From NCBI RefSeq assembly GCF_900111745.1, contig NZ_FOIJ01000027.1, forward strand, positions 1-64,000: DNA of 64,000 nucleotides, in the 5' to 3' direction. The position numbers and the translations under genes were made by a program. Below the pieces are notes generated by a model. The model saw only the letters and a program-made list of their open reading frames with translations. It did not search any database and was not told the origin of the DNA. The DNA is from Stigmatella erecta (lineage in GTDB: Bacteria; Myxococcota; Myxococcia; Myxococcales; Myxococcaceae). Of this stretch, positions 59,480 to 64,000 are shown piece after piece. Every line of letters begins with the position of its first letter. The first letter of the stretch is position 1.

Positions 59480-60001
59480 ATGGGACGCCTGCAACCCATC
59501 AACTTCAAGAAGTGGATCGACGAGCACCGCCACCTGCTCAAGCCGCCGGTGGGCAACCAGCTGGTCTGGGAGGACCGGGAGTTCATCGTGATGGTGGTGG
59601 GCGGGCCCAACGCGCGCACGGACTTCCACATCAACGAGGGCGAGGAGTTCTTCTACCAGGTGGAGGGGGACATCACCCTGCGCATCATGGAGGACGGCAA
59701 GCCCCAGGACATCCCCATCCGCGAGGGGGACATCTTCCTGCTGCCCCCGAAGGTGCCGCACTCGCCGCAGCGGCCCGCGGGCACGGTGGGGCTCGTCATG
59801 GAGCGCAGGCGGCGGCCCGAGGAGCAGGATGGCTTCGCCTGGTTCTGCCCCCGGTGTGACACCAAGCTGTACGAGGAGACGCTGCACGTCACCCACCTCG
59901 TCACGCAGCTTCCCCCGGTGTTCGACCGCTTCTTCGGCACGCCGGAGCACTGCACCTGCAAGCAGTGCGGCTTCCAGGCCACCCGGGGCAAGGGCAAGTG
60001 A
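59480..60001 (+). CDS. nbaC: 3-Hydroxyanthranilate 3,4-dioxygenase
   Basis: 173 residues of the cupin fold. It opens the ring of 3-hydroxyanthranilate with O2 and Fe(II), giving 2-amino-3-carboxymuconate semialdehyde. Iron ligands are His50, Glu56 and His94 (DFHINEGEEFF and KVPHSPQRP). The C-terminal rubredoxin-like site keeps all four Cys (Cys123, Cys126, Cys160, Cys163), as in the bacterial enzymes. It starts three bases after the RidA gene and overlaps the next gene by GTGA. Confidence 0.95.
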   Translation: MGRLQPINFKKWIDEHRHLLKPPVGNQLVWEDREFIVMVVGGPNARTDFHINEGEEFFYQVEGDITLRIMEDGKPQDIPIREGDIFLLPPKVPHSPQRPAGTVGLVMERRRRPEEQDGFAWFCPRCDTKLYEETLHVTHLVTQLPPVFDRFFGTPEHCTCKQCGFQATRGKGK

Positions 60002-61014
60002 AGATCGACATCCACACCCACCTGCTGCCGGCCGAGCTGCCGCGCTTCGCCGAACGCTATGGCTACGGGGGGTTCATCACCCTGGAGCACCACCAGCCGT
60101 GCCGGGCGCGGATGATGCGGGATGACGGGACGTTCTTCCGCGAAATCGAGAGCAACTGCTGGGACCCGGCGCGCCGCCTGGCGGAGTGCGATGCCGCGGG
60201 CGTCAGCGTCCAGGTGCTCTCCACGGTGCCGGTGATGTTCAGCTACTGGGCGAAGCCGGAGCACGGGCTGGACCTGTCGCGCTTCCTGAATGATCACCTG
60301 GCCTCGGTGGTGCGGACGAACTCGCGCCGCTTCGCGGGGCTGGGCACGGTGCCCTTGCAGGATGTGCCCAGGGCCATCGGGGAGCTGGAGCGCTGCGTGC
60401 GCGGGCTGGGGCTCGCGGGGGTGCAGATCGGCTCCCACGTGAACGGCACCAACCTGGGGGACGCCTCGCTCTTTCCCTTCTTCGAAGCGGCGGCGGCGCT
60501 GGGGGCGGCGGTGTTCGTCCACCCGTGGGACATGCTGGGCGGGGCGCGGCTGGAGAAGTACTGGCTGCCGTGGCTCGTGGGCATGCCCGCCGAGGTGGCC
60601 ATCGCGCTCTCCACGCTCATCTTCTCGGGGACGCTGGAGCGGCTGCCCACGCTGCGGCTCGCCTTCGCCCACGGGGGCGGCTCTTTCCCGGGCACGATTG
60701 GCCGGCTCCAGCATGGCTTCGAGGCGCGGCCGGACCTGGTGGCCGTGGACAACCCGGTGCCGCCGCGGGACTACCTGGGCCGCTTCTGGGTGGACTCGCT
60801 GGTGCACGACGCGGACGTGCTGCGCCTCATCCTCCGGCTGCTGGGGCCGGAGAAGGTGGCGCTGGGCAGTGACTACCCGTTCCCGCTGGGAGAGGAGCGC
60901 CCGGGCACGCTGCTCGAGTCCCTGACGGAGCTGGATGCCGCCACGCGCGAGCGGCTGCTGTGGCGCAACGCCCTCGACTGGCTCGGGCGCACCCGGGAGG
61001 ACTTTGGCTCATGA
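59998..61014 (+). CDS. nbaD: 2-Amino-3-carboxymuconate-6-semialdehyde decarboxylase
   Basis: 338 residues from a GTG overlapping the dioxygenase stop. This amidohydrolase-fold decarboxylase binds zinc through HTH (His6, His8 in KIDIHTHLLP), a middle His in FVHPWD, and Asp in ALGSDYPFPLG. RMMRDDGTFFREIESNCWDP and STVPVMFSYWAKP are specific to the ACMSD group. It removes CO2 from the dioxygenase product to give 2-aminomuconate semialdehyde and so diverts the pathway from quinolinate/NAD synthesis to full degradation. Its stop overlaps the kynureninase start. Confidence 0.95.
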   Translation: MKIDIHTHLLPAELPRFAERYGYGGFITLEHHQPCRARMMRDDGTFFREIESNCWDPARRLAECDAAGVSVQVLSTVPVMFSYWAKPEHGLDLSRFLNDHLASVVRTNSRRFAGLGTVPLQDVPRAIGELERCVRGLGLAGVQIGSHVNGTNLGDASLFPFFEAAAALGAAVFVHPWDMLGGARLEKYWLPWLVGMPAEVAIALSTLIFSGTLERLPTLRLAFAHGGGSFPGTIGRLQHGFEARPDLVAVDNPVPPRDYLGRFWVDSLVHDADVLRLILRLLGPEKVALGSDYPFPLGEERPGTLLESLTELDAATRERLLWRNALDWLGRTREDFGS

Positions 61015-62294
61015 CGGAGGCTTCGATGCGTTTCGAGGAAGGGGAGGCGTTCGCGCGGAGGATGGACGCCGAGGACCCCCTGCGCGCGTTCCGGGAGGAG
61101 TTCCTCTTTCCCCAGAACCCCCAGGGCGGGCCGCTGGTCTACCTGGCCGGAAACTCGCTGGGGCTCCAGCCCCGCCGGACGCGGCAGTACGTCCAGGAGG
61201 AGCTGGAGGACTGGGGGCGGCTGGGCGTGGAGGGCCACTTCCATGCGCGCCACCCCTGGCTGCCGTACCACGAGAACCTGACCGGACAGACGGCGCGGCT
61301 GGTGGGGGCGCTGCCCTCCGAAGTGGTGGTGATGAACACCCTCTCGGTGAACCTCCACCTGATGATGGTGTCGTTCTACCGGCCCACGCGCGAGCGCTTC
61401 AAGCTCCTCATCGAAGGCGGAGCGTTCCCCTCGGACCAGTACGCGGTGGCCTCGCAGGCGCGCTTTCACGGGTTCGATCCCAAGGACGCGGTGCTGAAGC
61501 TGGAGCCACGCGCGGGCGAGGACACGCTGCGCACGGAGGACATCCTGGAGACGCTGGAGCGGCACGGCGCCAGCATCGCCCTGGTGCTGCTGGGCAACGT
61601 GAACTACCTCACCGGGCAGGCGTTCGACATGAAGGCCCTCACCCAGGCCGCGCACGCGCGGGGCTGCCGGGTGGGGTTCGATCTGGCGCACGGGGCGGGC
61701 AACCTGCACCTGTCGCTGCACGACGATGGGCCCGACTTCGCCGTCTGGTGCTCGTACAAGTACCTCAACGGCGGCCCGGGAGCGCTGGGAGGCGTCTTCG
61801 TCCACGAGCGGCACGCCCGGGCGGAGGGCCTGCCGCGCTTCGAGGGCTGGTGGGGCAACGACAAGGCCACCCGGTTCCAGATGGGGCCGGACTTCGTCCC
61901 GCTGCCGGGGGCGGAAGGGTGGCAGATCTCCAACCCGCCCATTCTCCAGCTCGCGGCCCTGAGGGCCTCGATGGAGCTGTTCGACCAGGCCACCATGCCC
62001 CGCCTGAGGGCCAAGGGCGACCTGCTCACGGGCTACCTGGAGTTCCTGCTCGGCCAGTTGCCGCCGGGGTTCGTGCGCATCACCACTCCGAGGGACGTGA
62101 AGGCGCGGGGCTCGCAGCTCTCGCTGCGCTTCTCGCGGGACCCGAGGCGCTTGCTGACCCGGCTCTCCGAGGCGGACGTCTGCTGTGACTTCCGGTCGCC
62201 GGACATCATCCGGGCGGCCCCCGCGCCGCTGTACAACTCCTTTCAGGACGTCTACCGCTTCGTGAAGGTGCTGGAGAGCCATGCCCGCGATTGA
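61011..62294 (+). CDS. kynU: Kynureninase
   Basis: 427 residues. This PLP enzyme cleaves 3-hydroxykynurenine (or kynurenine) to 3-hydroxyanthranilate (or anthranilate) and alanine. YLAGNSLGLQPRRTR near the start, the cofactor Asp in GFDLAHGAGN, and the Schiff-base Lys in WCSYKYLNGGPG are visible, then GWWGNDKATRFQM. The ATG overlaps the previous stop (ATGA), and its end overlaps the monooxygenase start by 14 bases, so it is firmly within the operon. Confidence 0.96.
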   Translation: MTEASMRFEEGEAFARRMDAEDPLRAFREEFLFPQNPQGGPLVYLAGNSLGLQPRRTRQYVQEELEDWGRLGVEGHFHARHPWLPYHENLTGQTARLVGALPSEVVVMNTLSVNLHLMMVSFYRPTRERFKLLIEGGAFPSDQYAVASQARFHGFDPKDAVLKLEPRAGEDTLRTEDILETLERHGASIALVLLGNVNYLTGQAFDMKALTQAAHARGCRVGFDLAHGAGNLHLSLHDDGPDFAVWCSYKYLNGGPGALGGVFVHERHARAEGLPRFEGWWGNDKATRFQMGPDFVPLPGAEGWQISNPPILQLAALRASMELFDQATMPRLRAKGDLLTGYLEFLLGQLPPGFVRITTPRDVKARGSQLSLRFSRDPRRLLTRLSEADVCCDFRSPDIIRAAPAPLYNSFQDVYRFVKVLESHARD

Positions 62295-63678
62295 CCCGAC
62301 GCAGACCGTGACGTTGGCTGGAGCGGGGCTGGTGGGCTCATTGCTGGCCATGTTCCTGGCCCGGCGCGGCTTCCAGGTGGAGGTGCTGGAGCGGCGTGCG
62401 GACATGCGGAAGGAGCAGGGCTCGGCGGGGCGCTCCATCAACCTCGCCATCTCCGCGCGAGGGCTGCATGCGCTGCGGCAGGTGGGGCTGGAGCAGGAGG
62501 CGCTGCGGCACGCCATCCCCATGCAGGGCCGGATGATCCACCCGCTGTCGGGGGAGCTGAGCCTGCAACCCTACGGGAAGGATGACTCCCAGCACATCAA
62601 CAGCATCTCCCGGGCGTGGCTCAACAAGAGCCTGATGACGCACGCGGAAGAGACAGGCCGGGTTGCCATCCGCTTCAAGCAGCGCATCCAGCACGCGGAC
62701 TTCGACACGGGCACGCTCACGGTGCTGGACGAGCCCAGCGGCACGTCCCGGGAGGTGCGGACCGCCGTGCTGCTGGGAACGGACGGCTCGGGCTCGGCGG
62801 TGCGGCAGGAGATGATGCGGCTGCCGGGCTACCACTCGACCCAGGAGCCGCTGGGCCACGGCTACAAGGAGCTGACCATTCCGGCGGGGCAGGGGGGCAC
62901 GTTCCGGATGGAGAAGAACGCGCTGCACATCTGGCCGCGGGGCGCCTTCATGCTCATCGCGCTGCCGAACGAGGACGGCAGCTTCACCTGCACGCTCTTC
63001 CTGCCGTTCGAAGGGCCGGTGAGCTTTGCGTCCCTGGACTCCCCCGGGAAGGTGCAGGCCTTCTTCGAGGAGCAGTTCCCGGACGCCGTTCCGCTCCTGC
63101 CGGAGCTGACGCAGGACTTCTTCCACAACCCCACGGGGACGATGGTCACCGTGAAGAGCGCGCCCTGGCACGTGGGAGGGCGCGCGCTGGTGCTGGGAGA
63201 CGCGGCGCACGCCATCGTGCCGTTCTTCGGCCAGGGGATGAACTGCGGCTTCGAGGACTGCGTGGAGCTCGATGCGTGCCTGAAGCGCCACCGGACGTGG
63301 GAGGACGCCTTCGAGGAGTTCTTCGGGCTGCGCAAGACGAACGCGGATGCCATCGCGGACATGGCGGTGGAGAACTTCACGGAGATGAGCAGCAGCACGG
63401 CCAGCGCGCGCTTCTTGCTGGAGAAGCAGGTGGAGAAGGCGCTGCTCAACGCGTTTCCGGGCCAGTTCCTGAGCCGCTACTCGCTGGTGAGCTTCAGCCG
63501 GGCGCCCTACCGCCTGGCCTACGAGGCCGGCACGCGGGCGGGAGGCATCGTGTCCGAGCTGGCCGAGGGCCTGTCGCGGGTGGAGGACGTGGACATGGAG
63601 CGGGCCGCCCGGCTCATCCAGGAGCGGCTGGTGCCATTCATGAAGGAGCACGCGGATGGATTTCGGACTGAAGGATAA
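62281..63678 (+). CDS. kmo: Kynurenine 3-monooxygenase
   Basis: 465 residues. A flavoprotein hydroxylase that makes 3-hydroxykynurenine from kynurenine with NADPH and O2. The FAD motif is VTLAGAGLVGSLLAMFLARRG (GxGxxG), and GRSINLAISARG and the second FAD motif LVLGDAAHAIVPFFGQGMNCGFEDC are typical of KMO. A C-terminal helical part (residues 380-450) carries the hydrophobic membrane-associating region. Together with kynU and the nba-type genes it gives a route from kynurenine to central metabolites. The first two steps from tryptophan are not in the window. Confidence 0.96.
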   Translation: MPAIDPTQTVTLAGAGLVGSLLAMFLARRGFQVEVLERRADMRKEQGSAGRSINLAISARGLHALRQVGLEQEALRHAIPMQGRMIHPLSGELSLQPYGKDDSQHINSISRAWLNKSLMTHAEETGRVAIRFKQRIQHADFDTGTLTVLDEPSGTSREVRTAVLLGTDGSGSAVRQEMMRLPGYHSTQEPLGHGYKELTIPAGQGGTFRMEKNALHIWPRGAFMLIALPNEDGSFTCTLFLPFEGPVSFASLDSPGKVQAFFEEQFPDAVPLLPELTQDFFHNPTGTMVTVKSAPWHVGGRALVLGDAAHAIVPFFGQGMNCGFEDCVELDACLKRHRTWEDAFEEFFGLRKTNADAIADMAVENFTEMSSSTASARFLLEKQVEKALLNAFPGQFLSRYSLVSFSRAPYRLAYEAGTRAGGIVSELAEGLSRVEDVDMERAARLIQERLVPFMKEHADGFRTEG

Positions 63679-64000
63679 GCGGGCGCTGGTGCTGGGGGCC
63701 TCCGGTGGCTTGGGGTTCGCCATTGCCTCGACGCTGGTGAAGGAGGGGGCGAAGGTGGCCATCTGCTCGCGCAGCGAAGAGCGGATTCGCGCCGCGGCAT
63801 CGAGCATGGGGGCGGTGCAGGGAATCGCCGCGGACCTCACCACGCCGGGGAGCACCCGGTCGGTCGTGGAAAAAGCCATCGCGGTGCTGGGCGGCGTGGA
63901 CATCCTGGTCATCAACACCGGGGGCCCGCCGAAAGGCGGCATCCTGGATGTGACAGACGCTCAGTGGCAGGAAGGCTTCCAGAGCCTGTGGATGGGCGCG
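63656..64000 (+). CDS. SDR-family oxidoreductase, cut by the window end
   Basis: The first 115 residues of a short-chain dehydrogenase. DKRALVLGASGGLGFAIA is the NAD(P)-binding motif, and DILVINTGGPPKGG is the NNAG-equivalent strand with the GGPP variation typical of a subgroup annotated as 3-oxoacyl-ACP-reductase-like. Ser, Tyr and Lys of the active site lie beyond the window. It overlaps kmo by 23 bases and so belongs to the operon. Its place in kynurenine degradation is unknown; a reductase for a pathway aldehyde or keto acid is possible. Confidence 0.88.
   Translation, partial: MDFGLKDKRALVLGASGGLGFAIASTLVKEGAKVAICSRSEERIRAAASSMGAVQGIAADLTTPGSTRSVVEKAIAVLGGVDILVINTGGPPKGGILDVTDAQWQEGFQSLWMGA

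Overview
The window is high-GC DNA from a myxobacterium of the Cystobacterineae type (Myxococcus/Stigmatella/Archangium relatives). The evidence is an mglBA pair with the myxobacterial Thr-for-Asp substitution in the MglA switch region, a Glt-like gliding-machine module next to it, proteins with the AgmX/PglI C-terminal domain, a Ser/Thr kinase of myxobacterial type, several very large TPR proteins, and a sigma-54-driven small RNA that resembles Pxr. Species cannot be fixed from the sequence alone.

Layout. 1-3257: a small accessory island (LysR regulator, SnoaL-like protein, SDR, gene remnants, a decayed IS transposase) bounded by an imperfect ~120-bp direct repeat that includes the 3' end and terminator of tRNA-Asn. 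3387-9599: rsmB-like gene followed by an overlapping cell-wall recycling set (LD-carboxypeptidase, serine hydrolase, Mpl), a TlpA-like lipoprotein and an inositol monophosphatase. 9596-11483: a short Wza-type lipoprotein and an outer-membrane beta-barrel, likely a polysaccharide export pair. 11689-22867 (minus): mglB, mglA, then a coiled-coil protein, two large TPR proteins, a TPR lipoprotein, a tiny secreted protein, and an FHA-like/TM/AgmX-PglI protein. These look like a Glt-type (gltD-E-F-G order) trans-envelope module coupled to the polarity GTPase. 24115-29431 (plus): an apparent operon of beta-barrel with carboxypeptidase-regulatory-like repeats, FecR-domain lipoprotein, and a membrane Ser/Thr kinase with a periplasmic AgmX/PglI-like tail; I find no named counterpart for this trio. 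29438-32586: recR, ybaB, dnaX, with dnaX split by a +1 frame change beside an internal AGGAGG.

32717-35807: a CrtI-like FAD protein and a GT22-type mannosyltransferase. 35841-38354 (minus): one compact translation operon holding serS, four tRNA-Ser genes (UGA, GCU, CGA, GGA), tRNA-Arg(ACG), tadA, the SRP RNA and a terminator. 38480-42517 and 48500-52084: two giant TPR proteins with a mid-protein membrane anchor. Between them lie an FAD amine-oxidase-like enzyme, GT2, polysaccharide deacetylase, acyltransferase and a degenerate epimerase, then a sigma-54 promoter, paired upstream inverted repeats and a ~87-nt sRNA ending in a strong terminator. 52488-56563: recQ, DUF3006, radC and a sirtuin. 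56672-64000: a divergent kynurenine/3-hydroxyanthranilate catabolic cluster (4-oxalocrotonate decarboxylase-like; then ALDH, RidA-type deaminase, 3-hydroxyanthranilate dioxygenase, ACMS decarboxylase, kynureninase, kynurenine monooxygenase, SDR cut by the window end).

All calls rest on reading motifs, overlaps and hairpins by eye; no database search was run.
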